DNA from: Populus alba
Taxonomy: Eukaryota > Streptophyta > Magnoliopsida > Malpighiales > Salicaceae
NCBI RefSeq assembly: GCF_005239225.2
Contig: NC_133289.1
Span: forward strand, 9,431,501 to 9,495,500
DNA length: 64,000 bases
Reading direction: 5' to 3'
The notes beneath the pieces were generated by a model. That model worked only from the letters and a program-made list of their open reading frames with translations, ran no database searches and was not told the origin of the DNA. The translations under genes were made by a program, and so were the position numbers. Shown in pieces: positions 1 through 12,657 of this stretch (position 1 is the stretch's first letter; the number at the start of each line of letters is the position of its first letter).

Positions 1-1077
1 TGTTTACTCTCTCCATCCCATTAGTGTTAGCTTTCTTTTTCTTTTTTGTTTTTGGTTTTTTAATTTGAGACTTAAATTCAATTTTTCTATTATATCCTTT
101 GAGTCCAATTTAAATGTATAATCCAGCAATGCTTTAATTAGACAACCTAATGACAATACTAATTAATTAATGAATGGTGTTTACAAATTAAGGGCTAAAA
201 ATAATAGGACGGGGGGGTAATATTTACACTTGGTTATAGAAACGATTTGTTAATTCATTCTCATAAAAAAAAAAAAAAATTACCTGTCTGTTAATTTGTG
301 GCTCCTAGAAATTAAATGAATTTTTTTAATAATAAAAAAAACAGTTCGTGGGAGTTAATTGAAATTATAATTTTAATGTATATTTAGTATTATAGTGTAA
401 AGTATTTTTTAAAAAATAATTTTTAATTAAAAGTATATTAAAATTATTTAAAAATATATTTTAGATAAAAAAAAATTAAAAAGAGTATGCAAAAAAACAA
501 ACAATAAAGAACTTCAAATACGAAAAAGAGCTGGGAACAAGCACGGGGCCATAAGCCCAAACAAGAATATAAGGAAACAAACTGCTGGTCAGAATAGAAC
601 ACTTAGTGTTTTATAATGGGATGCTAATTGTTTTTAAAAATATTTTTATTTTAAAAAATAGCCGATAACCTTTACCTCATGAAAATCACATTATGAATAC
701 CTGAAAGTGATAATTTAACAGTAATCCGAGGGATGGAGAGTGCATCACTTGACATGTTCACAAATAGTAATAATGCAGCTGCTGCTAAATTAGGGAGACA
801 TGCACTCGCTGTTTTCTTAAGAAATATTGGAAAAAAGGGGAGGAAGCATATCCTATGGAAAATATATGGAAACAGATCGAAGGTAATGAGACAGAAGAAA
901 AGGGACCACAACCTTTACCTTTGGCTGCCAGGCTCTGATCTGATGGAAAGGCTTAAAATATATATATGATGGCAAGTAAAACCAAAATATATCAGAAGGT
1001 TTGAAATGAAAATGAAAATGACTGATGCGGTGGAGATCTAAGTAAGTATATCATATTTTGGGAGCCTCGAAGGGCGA

Positions 1078-1081
<4 letters not shown>

Positions 1082-1116
<35 letters not shown>

Positions 1117-1206
1117 CACGTGTTGTGGTTCGCAATTGTAGCCAGCCATTGAAGAGGAGGGAGGAGGGAGGAGAAGACTTTTGTGCCTTCCTCCTCCATC
1201 TCTGCT

Positions 1207-1247
<41 letters not shown>
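1082..1247. repeat. Two CT microsatellites
   Basis: Uninterrupted CT runs lie at about 1082-1112 and 1211-1247, separated by purine-rich GGAGG sequence. A GGT/GGC trinucleotide run follows at about 1344-1376. Such CT tracts are common in plant 5' leaders, but no gene start is visible downstream. Confidence 0.9.
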
Positions 1248-1249
<2 letters not shown>

Positions 1250-3504
1250 TAAAAGGGAGCATCCCCTAAAAGACGTTCGACTTTTACAACCCTAGAGACT
1301 TTAAAAAAACCCCAACCCACGCCCTATTCCTCCCATAGTCTACGGTGGTGGCGGTGGCGGTGGTGGTGGTGGTGGTATAATACTTGAAGTAAAGCACGTA
1401 GGACACCTTTTTCTCTACTAGCTGGCTAGGACTAGGGGTACAGTTATAATTAACTATTTCTCGTAAAATGTGTTCTTTGACAATTGATCTGTTCCTTTAT
1501 GATTCGCTGCTACGTACTGTCCATGTCGATGGCTACAAAAATCATCTATTATTACTATTGCTTCTGCTGCCATAACCGATGAACGGTGCTGTTTCGTAGA
1601 GCCAAGCTAATTCAATTTTCCTTCCCTTTACCCGAGAAAATAAAATAAAATAAAAGCCAGCTCCTCTCTGGATGGATGGATGGATGTATGTATGTACACA
1701 AAGCGATTGTTGATGATAGTATTAAATAATAATAATAAATAAAAAGAAGAAGAAGAAGAAGTGAAAAGCTGACGAGTACAGATCGTCGTGATGCAGATGA
1801 AAGCAAAATGTCAAAAACTACGTTTCATTTCTGGGAACTGATATGTCCTCGACTCCAACGCTACCAGCTTTACCTACCCTATTCCTCTTAATTACATCAC
1901 CTGCCCCCGCCCCGCCCCACCGCCCAACCCAAACATGCTTCCTTCTTTCCCTTTTCAATATTCTTTTTCATTTTAATACTGAGAGACGACGCGTCATATT
2001 GTTTTTCTTCGCTTTTGCATTTTCATTTTTACGTGCAAAGAACTTCTCCTTGCAGTTTTTGCTACTGATTCAACATGTATCTATCCTCCCACCCTTCCTT
2101 CCGTGTAAAAAAGAAAAAGAAGCCAGCTGCCATCATTAATGCTGTACCAGTTGAACCGAGAGCAGGTTTATCCATTGCTGTGAGAAACTCTCATTCAATG
2201 AGCAGTACGTATTGGCAGTTGATAAGTAATAATGCATTAAAATATTTTTTTTATTTTTTTAAATTTATTTTTAATACAAACATATAGAAAAATTTATAAA
2301 CGTTAGAAAAATTAATTTTAAACAAAAAAAGATAATTTTTTTTAGAAATAACATGCAAAACACAATGTCAAACATATCTACAATATATAAGTCTTGTTTG
2401 ACATTATAATTTGGTCATATTTTTTAATATTTTTAGTTTTAAATTAGTTTTTTTATATTTTTGAATTATTTTAATATGTTGTTGTTAAAAATAAATTAAA
2501 ATAAATAAAAAATATATATTATTTTAATATATTTTTTAAAAATATACCTTATTGTTTGTTCCAATTACCTGAAAACAAAGATAGTTTTTCTGATGGACTT
2601 TTCATGGTGTGTGTGTGTGTGTATTGTATGTAGGATCGATGTTGATTTGTTTTTTATCATATGAGTCAGGATCTTTACTATGAGACCCGCATTGGTAAGC
2701 AGAATATTACATTTATTTGTTAGATAACAGCAAGACATAGGGGGTAAAATATGATTTTTTTTGTTTGTTACAAAGTTTTCTTATTAGTGACGAGTTACAG
2801 ATCGGAATATATTGCTTTGCAAGTTACATCCTACCAGTATATAATTCTATTTTATGAAATGAAAAATAAGTAAGAGAGTCGAGAGATTTTAAGTTATTAG
2901 CTATAAACGTGTTAAATAAATTATTTATGAAATCCTAAGTATGAATATCATGAATACTATACGTCTTTAATCTGTAGTAAAAGAATGGTAGCTAGTTGCC
3001 TTGGATGTTAGCCTCATTATTTTAATTGAGGCCATAATGTTGAAATAACACGTAAAAAAATTATTTAATTTGATATTTTAAATTGGTATTTAGAAGAGAG
3101 AAAAAAAAAACATGTTTTCTATGTTTTTCTATTCTTTGGTGGCTATTTTTAGTGGTTTTTACGGGCTGTGCGTTGTGAGGCTGTTTTTGGCAGCCATTTT
3201 GGTGGCTGTTATTAGTGTGTTTTGAAAAGATATTTTTTTATTTTTATTTTTAGATTGTTATGAGTGGTTCTAATGTTGAGATGTGTCTGTTATTATATGT
3301 TTTAAGGTTTTGAAGGTGATAAAAATAAAAATACAACTGATAATATAATAACTCTAGCTATCATGGTATTTTTATTTGATGTTTAAATGAGAAAATATAT
3401 AAGAAATGGTCCGAAAATAATAAGGATGTTTTTTTAAAACAATTTTATACAAGAGACTTCAAAAGGATCCAATTGATATAACAAGCTTTTAAGTTAACAA
3501 ATTG

Positions 3505-3700
3505 ACATTTAGATTTAATTTTTTATTTTTAAAAAAATATTTTTGAAAACAAATTTTTTTTAGTATTCTTAGATAATTTTGATGTGCTAATATCAAAAAT
3601 AATTTTTTTAAAAATAAAAAAAATATTATTTTAATATATTTTTAAATTAAAAACATTTTAAAAATAACCATAACTATACTTTTAAATAAGCTCTAAATAA
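3505..3700. repeat. AT-rich dispersed repeat, copy
   Basis: This copy carries the family core, TTGATGTGCTAATATCAAAA followed by A/T runs and ATTATTTTAATATATTTTT. Similar cores occur near 2470, 5692, 7455, 37721, 42030 and 59556, and in reverse near 33290 and 60610. No coding capacity is seen. The size of about 200 bp and the high copy number suggest a MITE-like non-autonomous element, but clear terminal inverted repeats were not resolved. Confidence 0.55.
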
Positions 3701-5609
3701 ATAAGAAATTATTTTTAGCCAACGGATAAAAATATAAAATAAAAAGGTTGTAAAAAAAGTACAACCATCAAAGATTAAAACATCATTAATTTTTTGTGTT
3801 ATTAAGTTAAAATAGATTTATATATTCTCCAAGGTAAAATTAAGTACTTGTTACAGGATATTTTATAAATGTTTAAGATAATAATGAACATCTTATTTTA
3901 TTTTCTTTGGTAAACTTTAATAATATTTTTTTATTATTTTAAACTTGTTCGTATAATGCATCTAATCTAAATTAGAGAAACTTAAGAACTTCATCACATA
4001 AATTAAAGAGATATCGTAATTATGAGATGCTTATTCAAATATTTAACAAGTCAATGATAATTGGAGTGCTCGTTTGTCATTCATCTACTTAGTTACCCTT
4101 TAGCTCCAATGAAGAAATCCAAAATACAAAAAGAATTTGCATTTGTTTATCGATTTTAATGCACCGAATCCATAAAAACTCTAAAGTTAGACATGCATGG
4201 TATAGAATAGTACTAGAATGAGTGATTTTCTGAAATTTACTATACATCTTAACCCGTATATAAATTTATAAATATGTGATGGTTGATAAAATCTTGAGTT
4301 GACGGACTCTTTTTCGTGATTTGATTATTAAGAGTAGCTACCCACCCATAGATGTCATCTAGAAGCATGTTCATAAAAAAAAAAAAAAAAAAAAACCTTA
4401 TTAGCTGAGGGTTCATGTCGCGGAATGAAAAAAGTTTTATGATGGGAATGGAGAAGGAAACATCCAGAAGATGACGAGATTTAGATAAAGCAATAAAAAA
4501 AAATACAAAGAAATGCCCAACAAAGCTATAAATCTTTTGTCTAATCCATTTTCAATTGATGGTGTGCGGATGTATTGGAGAATTTTGATGACGTGTCTAA
4601 TGCTTCTTACATCACAGCTCTTGAAAAGTTTAAAGATCCGAATTAGAGAAAAATGTTTGTGAAAAAGCTTGTTAATTATTAATGTTTAAGTTACTTATTT
4701 GCAATGTTTATATTAGTTTTGTTTTGGGAATATTTTAGTTTTATACTTAATTATATGTTTGGGATGGTAATTTGGATTTTAACCTGTCATGTATTTAATT
4801 TACTTGTTTAGAATATTATTTATATTAAGTTTATATTTGAAATATGTTAGTTTTATATTTATTTGTGAGCTTTTTATATAAGTTTGAATTTTAACACACA
4901 GTTAATTTATACATGTGTGGCATTTTTTAGGTTCCATAAGCAAGCATTTGAGATTTATTTAAATTTATTTATTTAACAAAACATGTAAAATGAAAAAAAT
5001 ATCATAGAAAACAAGTTTAATTTGAACACGATTTTCATCTTGCCCTTTTTTCTCAATTGGAAAACAATATAACATGGACACATTTTACAGTTTTCTAGGT
5101 TGGAAAAATGTTATGAAACTCCAAGAAATGAAAATATTTTATAATTTTTATCGAAGAAGAAAAAAAATAGAGAAAAAGAAGAAAACTGGCAGGGAAAAAA
5201 GAAAATTACCTACACAACTAAAAAATCTATATTCTTTCATGGAGCTTCACTGTTCATATAAGAAATTTTCATAATTTTTATTATAATATAATAATTATTT
5301 TTAAAATAAATTATTGGCATGATTTTATCATATTTCTTATTTTTTTAGTCTTCAATCATATGTAAAATATAAAATAAAAATATATTATTTTAATGTATAT
5401 TTTTGTAACCCGCTTTGACCATCATAGTTTTTTTTTTCAATAAAAGATGATTTTACTATTGTATAATTAAATTAAAAAAATTAAAGAACTTCTCTAGATA
5501 TGAGATTAGGTATATTAATATAAATTATTTTTTGATATATATAATTATTTATTTATTTTACTAAAAAGACATGTTAATTTTTTTAGTTCTTTTACTTGTT
5601 AGTTTTTAC

Positions 5610-5790
5610 GTTTCAAAAATATTTTTTTGAAAAAAATTAATTTTTTTATTTTTTTATTTAAATTAATATATTTTGGTATTTTCAGATCATTTTAATGTGC
5701 TGATGTTAAAAATAATTTTTTAAAAATAAAAAAATATTATTTTAATATATTTTTAAATAAAAAAATATTTTTTAAAAAATTATTATTAAA
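5610..5790. repeat. AT-rich dispersed repeat, copy
   Basis: The same core as the copy at 3505-3700 is present, with TTAATGTGCTGATGTTAAAA followed by the AATAATTTTTTAAAAATAAA segment. Similarity between the two copies continues for more than 100 bases. Confidence 0.55.
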
Positions 5791-7369
5791 AAAAAAAATT
5801 TACATGCAGTAGTTTGGAACTAGCTGTTTTCGGTAACACCAAAAAGGCAGAAGCTTTTGCAAAGGGAAAAGGCCTAGGAAATGCTAGGGACCGTGCACCC
5901 TCCTAGTCAAAGGATGTCTATGAGGATTCGTTCTAGTTTTTGACCCTTTCGAAAAGAGGTGTTGACCTCTGAGGCTGTCCCCCCTACTTATGAAAACTTA
6001 TTTATTCCGCTGCTAATTTAGATTTCGGGCGTGTAACTGCTTAATTTCTATTTGTTTTTATTTTATTTTATTACCAAAGGCTGAAATGATGGTGCAATGA
6101 GAGGGCGGAGAAAAAGGTCTCTCACATAAGCATTGCATTGACAAAACATCCCCCCTACAAGTGTATAAATAATGCCACCTAGCCACCTAGCCGCCTAGCC
6201 AGGGAGGAGTGTTTTATCTAAATTAATTACATGCCCTATGATCTCGAAATTGGAACGAAATGTCTGTGGTCGGTGATGTAGGGGCGCTTGGAAGGAGAAT
6301 ATTTATTTTTTAAAGGATTTTTTATTTGAAAATATATTTTTATTTTTTTAAAAAATTAATTTTCACGTTATTATGATATAAAAAAAATTAAAAATTAAAA
6401 ATTAATTTTAAATTAAAAAAGAGAGTTGGAACTCTAACTCAAAAAATCTAAAAGTCAATTAAGGTTAAAAGGTTTTACATGTATTTATTTTCAAATACCC
6501 ATCAACCAGCTTAACCTAGGAAAAATTTAAAACACTAAATTTTCAACTCTAATTTCTTCTATCTCGTTTTTCAATTGTAATATTACTCCATACATAGAAA
6601 ACAGCCAACTAATTAGCCCCTGCTAGTTTGCAGCCTGGAGTTACAAAGTGGATATGATCAGAAATTTATTTTTAACATGACTAAAATATTTATATTATAA
6701 AAAATTATTTTATATTGATATTAAATCTGACCCAACAATTAATTTTAAAATTTTTTAATTTGATTTCTTGTTGAGTTTATATTTAAAATTAAATACTATA
6801 TAAAATTATTTTAACATGATTTTAACATGATGTAGTCAATTTAACTAGTCCACATAGTTTATTTGTAATAAAATTATAACAAGGAAATTAAAAAAACTAA
6901 TGAAATTGACATTAAATTTTTTTTTATCACCTATACTTCTTGTTTATGTCAAGTTTAAAATTAATTTATATATGAATTGTTATAAAATGATTTAGTTAAC
7001 CTCGGTTTAAAAACAATTTAAAATAAAATTAAAATAAAAATTAAAATAAAAAAATATAAAAAAAAAAAAGGAGGTTGAATTTAAAAGGAAAAAAAGGAAA
7101 ACTTCTTATTACACGAAAAAGGAAGGAAGAGTTGTATAGGCCGAAGAGAAGAAGCACGACTGTTATTAATGCATCTCAACTACTACAGTCCACAATAAAT
7201 AAATATTTTTGAGTCCACAATGTAATTCAATTTGTGGAAATAGCAATAATAATCATACATTTGTGGAAATTATGTAATTGATTAGCTCAATAAAATCAAG
7301 AGATCACTATTGTTTTTAATTTGGAACTCTGTGTAAATGCAAAGAACTCTCCCTTACTTCTTGTTTGTT

Positions 7370-7560
7370 TTTGTATTTAAAAAATATTTATTTAAAAAAT
7401 TAAATATTTATTTTTTTATTTCAAATTATATTTTTAATATTTTCAAATCAAATTTTGATATGTAAATATTAAAAATAATTTTTTAAAAAAATATTATTTT
7501 CAAAGAGTATTTTTTAAAAAACACACTTAAAAAAAAAAAAAACCAAATTACATCACCGAA
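7370..7560. repeat. AT-rich dispersed repeat, diverged copy
   Basis: A shorter, diverged member of the same family. It has TTTGATATGTAAATATTAAA followed by the AATAATTTTTTAAAAAAATA segment. It sits about 500 bp upstream of the predicted SCR TATA box. Confidence 0.45.
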
Positions 7561-8044
7561 TAAGCTATAAATATAGTTATATAAAATTTGACTAAACGCT
7601 AGGGAAAATCCAAAGGGGAAGGGAGCGGCCACTGGTAAAACGTGGTTTGATACTCTGGTCGACAGAAACAAAACAAAACAAAATAAAAAATTAATAGTAA
7701 TAAAAGAGGGAAGGGAAGAGATTGGGCATGCATTGGACTGGGAGTGGTGGCGGTCTTGATTTCTAAGATCATTGAAATAGCCGTTGGTGGGATGTGATTG
7801 TGAAAATGTCAAACAAGCAACGACGAACTACGAACAGATCCCATCATCTCCAACATGCCCTTGCTTGCTCTGCTTTTGCCTTTGTTTTGTTACATTTCCC
7901 TCTATGTTCTTGCTCTTTCTACATTAATTACAGGATTAATTAACATTATTAAATCCCTCGAAATCAATAAGAAACAACATGGCTGCCTAAGCTAGAGATT
8001 TATGAGCATTCCCTCTCCTCTCTCTGCAATACAGGTAGCAGTCG

Positions 8045-8053
8045 TATATATAA
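8045..8053 (+). promoter_or_regulatory. Probable TATA box of SCR
   Basis: TATATATAA lies about 455 bases upstream of the SCR start codon. If used, transcription would start near 8075-8085 and give a 5' leader of roughly 425 nt. The leader would be C-rich, with a CG/CA-alternating stretch near 8140, and would contain only one upstream AUG, at 8410. Confidence 0.5.
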
Positions 8054-8409
8054 GACACCTTGCTAAATGCCATCCGCAATTGCCCACCCACATTCTCCGT
8101 TGCCACTAGCAGCGAAGAAGCAGCGGCACCTCCTCGCACACGCGCGCGCGCACTCCCTCCCACCACTCTCAAATAAGTTACCCTTTCAATATTTCTCAGT
8201 TACGAGAAGACTCATCAGAAGCATCCAAAAGGCAAGGCTACGCCACGCATACCATTTTAAATTCTAGTAGTAGATCGAAGGGATTTATACCACCAAAAAG
8301 TTTTCGGAGGTCGTGTTTGTGTTTTTAGGTGCTAGCTTATAGCAAGATTTGGAATCCTCACCTACACACGAATACCAGCAACTCTCTTTCTCCTCCTTTA
8401 TTTATATCC

Positions 8410-8538
8410 ATGAAGATCAGGGACAGCCAGTTGAAGCTTATCCAGGGTGCATCTTCTCATAATCTGGAGCCTCTTCCTCACACTACCAGCACAGTGTTGC
8501 TTCAACATGGCAGCAGCGGCCTCGTATTTACTCGGTAG
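8410..8538 (+). promoter_or_regulatory. Upstream ORF overlapping the SCR start
   Basis: The only AUG in the predicted SCR leader opens a 42-codon frame starting [10 protein letters not shown]. It runs past the SCR AUG at 8507 in a different frame and stops at 8538, a 32-nt overlap. A ribosome that initiates here cannot simply reinitiate at the main AUG, so the uORF would be expected to lower SCR translation. The peptide resembles nothing I recognise. The context (TCC before ATG, A after) is mediocre, so leaky scanning is likely. Translation is inferred, not shown. Confidence 0.45.
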
Positions 8539-11500
8539 ACTTAGCAACGACAACATTAGTATCAACAACACCACCATTGATAATAGCGGTGGCAGCTGCA
8601 GCAACATCGACAACGCCAGTACTGCTTCATTGACGAGTGCCTCCTTGCTCACCAACGGCGGCAACCAAGCAACGACAATACCAGTAGTAGAAGCAGCAAC
8701 TGGAAGGATGGTGAGGAAGAGGATGGCTTCGGAGATGATGGAAGTGCAATCAACAATGACTCCTCTAAATCAGAGGTTATCTCGTGGTAACACCAACGTC
8801 TATTCACTTTCAATATCAGACAATAATAATGATGATGTTATTGGTATGACTAGAGGTATCGGTGCCTCTTCTTTTACTAGTTGTTCTAACAACAATATTA
8901 ACCCTAATAACCTCAACCCAATCTTATATCCACTCCTCAACTACTCCACTATGACTTCTATGTTACCTTCTTCCACGAACTTGACAGCTATTACATCAGC
9001 CGGGTCTGCTTCTGTGTCCGTTTCTGGGTTTTTATCCTCTACGCCATCGACCAACTTAGCCACTAGCTGTAATGACAACCAATCCCACCTCCCAGCCGTA
9101 TGTGGTTTCTCTGGTCTGCCCTTGTTCCCTCCTGAAAGAGAAAGAAACATTGTCCGTTCGAACGCCGTCCCTTCACCCGGCCTTATCACTACCAGCTCTG
9201 CCTCTACCCCTACGCCTCCTTCTATGGAAGATGCCGCACCCGCCACTGCCTGGATTGATGGCATCATAAAGGACCTGCTCCACAGTTCCACCAACGTGTC
9301 CGTTCCTCAGCTCATTCAGAATGTGAGGGAGATTATCTACCCTTGCAACCCCAATCTAGCCTCCCTTCTCGAGTACAGGCTCCGGTCCCTGACAGACCCG
9401 ATAATCCCGGCCAATATTTACCCGGTGGAGAGGAGAAGGAATAAGGAGGCGGCGGCAGTGCCATTGCCGTTTCAGAGGAATTATAATCAAGGGCATGCCC
9501 CTTCCGGCCTCTCTCTTGATCTTGATCATGTCTCCAATTCCGCTCCTCCTCCAGTTTCTTCACATGTTGTAAGTCACTACTCTAACTGGGGGCCGACGCC
9601 ACCTCTCATTTGCCAACCAAACATCCAACAGCAACACCAGCAGCCACAAGTCCACCTTGTTCATGATCAGCAACAGCAAGAGAGTCCATCTTCAACTTCC
9701 AATGTTACACCAACTATTCTAGCATTAAATCAAGGGCATCCTCCACAACAAGCACAAGATCAGCAGCAGGAAAAATCATCATCTGCGGAGACACAAGTAG
9801 CCAGTAGCACACCTCCTCCCTCTTCATCAGCAGCTGCCAGTCGAGATAAGAAAGAGGAGATGCGGCAGCAAAAGAGAAACGAGGAAGGCTTGCACCTTCT
9901 GACCTTGCTCCTCCAATGCGCGGAGGCTGTCTCAGCTGATAATTTTGAGGAAGCTAACAAGATGCTACTTGAGATCTCGGAGCTGTCCACGCCTTTTGGA
10001 ACTTCAGCGCAGCGTGTGGCTGCGTACTTCTCGGAGGCTATGTCAGCGAGGCTGGTCAGCTCATGCTTGGGGATATACGCGACGCTTCCTTCAATGCCTC
10101 AAAGCCATACCCAGAAGATGGCTTCGGCCTTTCAGGTGTTCAACGGAATTAGCCCTTTTGTCAAGTTCTCTCATTTCACAGCAAACCAAGCGATTCAAGA
10201 AGCGTTTGAAAGGGAAGATAGAGTTCACATCATAGATCTGGACATCATGCAAGGTTTGCAGTGGCCTGGCCTCTTTCATATCCTAGCATCTAGGCCCGGT
10301 GGACCACCATATGTCCGCTTGACGGGGCTGGGGACTTCCACGGAGGCTCTTGAAGCAACTGGGAAACGTTTGTCTGACTTTGCAAACAAACTGGGACTTC
10401 CCTTCGAGTTCATTCCAGTGGCCGAAAAAGTTGGAAATTTGAACCCCGAGAGGCTTAATGTTAGCAAGAGTGAGGCTGTTGCCGTCCACTGGTTGCAACA
10501 CTCGCTTTACGATGTCACTGGTTCCGATACAAATATGCTTTATCTGCTGCAAAGGTAACTATGTGCTTCATCATCTTTTACTATTCACAACTCACAAGAT
10601 CCCATAACAAATAAAGTCTCTCCTCTTTTCTTTTCTTATACAAAAAAAAGCATTTCTTTTTGACTTATAGCAGTGACTGCAAATTGTAGCAGCTGATCAG
10701 CTAAATAAGTTTTGTTTTCATGTCAAAAGGGTAGATGCTAATGATAATAACTACAAACTTACTCCTTTTCTTGGAGTATGATTTTTTGGAAATATTGGAT
10801 TATGGATTCACATACACATCACCATATTATTTATATTGAATTTGCATTGAGAAGTCCGTGATTTGATGATATCCATGTATATATTTTGTTACATAAAATA
10901 GCCAGCCATTGTTCCAGTATCCATGAGCTAGGTTAGTTTGTTAATAATAAACCAATGCACGCACTACATATACAGCAATAATGGTTCTAAATGCACCATG
11001 CTCGCAGTTGCTAATGGGATGGGGCGGGTGGATTTTGTTGCAGGTTGGCACCGAAAGTAGTGACAGTGGTAGAACAGGACCTGAGCCATGCGGGATCCTT
11101 CCTGGGAAGGTTTGTGGAGGCCGTGCATTACTACTCCGCACTGTTCGACTCCTTGGGAGCAAGCTACGGGGAAGAGAGCGAGGAGAGGCATGTAGTGGAA
11201 CAGCAGTTGCTATCGAGAGAGATACGCAATGTATTGGCTGTGGGAGGGCCTTCCAGGAGTGGGGATGTCAAGTTCCACAACTGGAGGGAAAAGCTTCAAC
11301 AGTCTGGGTTCAAATGCATCTCTCTTGCTGGAAATGCTGCTAACCAGGCCAATTTGCTACTTGGCATGTTTCCCTCTGATGGTTATACATTAGCAGAGGA
11401 TAAGGGCACCCTCAAGCTTGGGTGGAAAGACCTTTGCTTGCTCACCGCTTCAGCCTGGAGACCTTTCCATGTTAGCATTGAAACTGCCACTACCACCATC

Positions 11501-11539
11501 AACCACCATCACCACCACCATCGCTTTGTCACAGCCTAG
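8507..11539 (+). CDS. SCR: SCARECROW GRAS transcription regulator
   Basis: Two coding exons, 8507-10554 and 11044-11539, encode 847 aa. The single GT-AG intron splits an Arg codon in the LLQRLAP sequence, inside the GRAS domain. SCR acts in the nucleus with SHORT-ROOT to specify endodermis and drive formative divisions of ground tissue. The conserved [10 protein letters not shown] block is at residues 68-77, [11 protein letters not shown] follows, and then the [20 protein letters not shown] region. The GRAS domain runs from about residue 459 ([20 protein letters not shown]) through HIIDLD near 574 to the SAW motif ending at W821. The start at 8507 is the first in-frame AUG. The protein is longer than the 653 aa I recall for Arabidopsis SCR because the N-terminal half is expanded with Ser/Asn/Thr-rich and Gln-rich tracts. 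A His6 run lies at residues 837-842. The GRAS half is near-identical to SCR as I recall it, so the family call is secure. Paralogue identity is not determined. Confidence 0.97.
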
Positions 11540-12349
11540 CCATAGCTGGTCTTGGTTGCCTACTTTTCGATGTTGTTACCATAGAGCATGAATTAAAAGC
11601 CCTCCTTTTCGTTTCCATCCCATTGGTTCACTAGGGGATTTGTGTTTTGTTTAATTTTTTCCTTTTTTTTTTTCTATCCCTTTTCCTTTCTTTGGACTAT
11701 GGATATAAGAGTTTGCAAAGTTTTTATTAGTCATGTAAAGCAGATGCATTTTTCCCCCCAATATCAATTTCCCTTTGTGTATAATCCTAGTTACCCTCGT
11801 TTATGCATACAAGCTAAAAAAAAAAAAAAAAGCAATGAATTCCCACACAGATTAAATATATCATGAAAATGAAAGGAAAAAAAAAAGGAGAGGAGGAGAC
11901 AAGGGCAGTATTTTTGTGCCACCAAATAATACGGGATGTCATTAGCAAAGACTTTTGTACTAATACACTGCCATGCTATTTCTAATCTCTCATTTGGATA
12001 ATCAAATTCTTTTGGGCTGGCTCTAATTGGGCTAAATGTCTTTTACACTCTGTGGAATCTCTCTCTCAATTTATACCTGCCCAGGCCTCCGAAACCCTTT
12101 TGAATTTCGTAGAAGGTAAAACGATAAAAGAAAGAAAGAAAGAAAGAAAGAAGTAAATTGGCTTAGTATGGGACTGGAGGATTCGGTGAAATTCAATTGG
12201 ATCAAGGTTTCCCTTGCATCTAATTTTAGATATGGTATTGGGAAAATATAGTCTTGAAATTTTTTGGATTAGGGCCACTGGATTAACTTAGACAAATGTT
12301 GAGTTTTCTTAATTAATTAATTGTTAGAGCAACATGTGAGAGTACCGAG

Positions 12350-12657
12350 TGTTAAAAAAATTATTTTAATTCAAAAACTTAAGTTGTTAAGTGAGGTTTC
12401 ATAATATGATTTATATTATTCTCTAACATATCCTTTCAAGTGAAAGTTTATTAGGCTTGAAACTTGTACATACCTATATTATCTTGTGCTTAATTTTTTA
12501 TCAAATAAATAAAAAATGGTAAGATTCGAACTCATGACCGTTTAATTTTAATTATCAAAACTCTAATATCATATCAAATAATCATTTCAATTTAAAAATT
12601 TAAGTTATTAGATGAAGTAATAGAACTAATTTATATTATTATCTATACTGACTAACA
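12350..12657 (-). mobile_element. Decayed TRIM-like mini LTR retroelement
   Basis: Two similar AT-rich direct repeats of about 80 bp lie at 12350-12428 and 12573-12657. Read on the minus strand, each begins TGTTAG and the first-named ends ACA. Just inside the upstream repeat (minus strand) is TGATATTAGAG, a mutated form of the initiator-Met-tRNA primer-binding site TGGTATCAGAG. Just before the other repeat is a purine run, GAAAGGATA. Terminal repeats, primer site, polypurine tract and no coding sequence in about 310 bp match terminal-repeat retrotransposons in miniature. The internal ATTCGAACTCATGACC segment is part of this element type, not a tRNA gene. The repeats are well diverged, so the insertion is old. 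Confidence 0.5.

Larger units (their letters stand above)
1..8040. other. Gene-poor AT-rich intergenic region
   Basis: No open frame here shows splice sites, codon bias or a recognisable domain. Short frames at 733-969 and 1843-2287 are low-complexity translations and are not called. The stretch 1060-2200 is less AT-rich than its surroundings and carries CT and GGT repeats plus one CACGTG near 1116. It reads like a 5' leader or promoter, but no coding exon follows it. The rest is AT-rich and holds several copies of a dispersed repeat, listed separately. A short array of an eight- to nine-base CCACCTAG-like unit lies near 6174-6200. Confidence 0.6.

Noticed and set aside
733..969. 78-codon plus-strand frame beginning MESASLDMFTNSN
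   Set aside because: No domain, no splice context and an unremarkable Lys/Arg-rich tail; a similar-length frame exists on the opposite strand.
8067..8267. 66-codon frame upstream of SCR
   Set aside because: Its AUG at 8067 lies only about 15 bases after the TATA box, so it is probably upstream of the transcription start.
8447..8506. N-terminal extension of SCR by 20 codons
   Set aside because: The extension begins at GTG, not ATG. The first in-frame AUG is 8507 and lies in good context (CAACATGGC).
12515..12545. tRNA-like ATTCGAACTCATGACC segment
   Set aside because: No cloverleaf can be folded around it; it sits inside the TRIM-like element where such sequence is expected.
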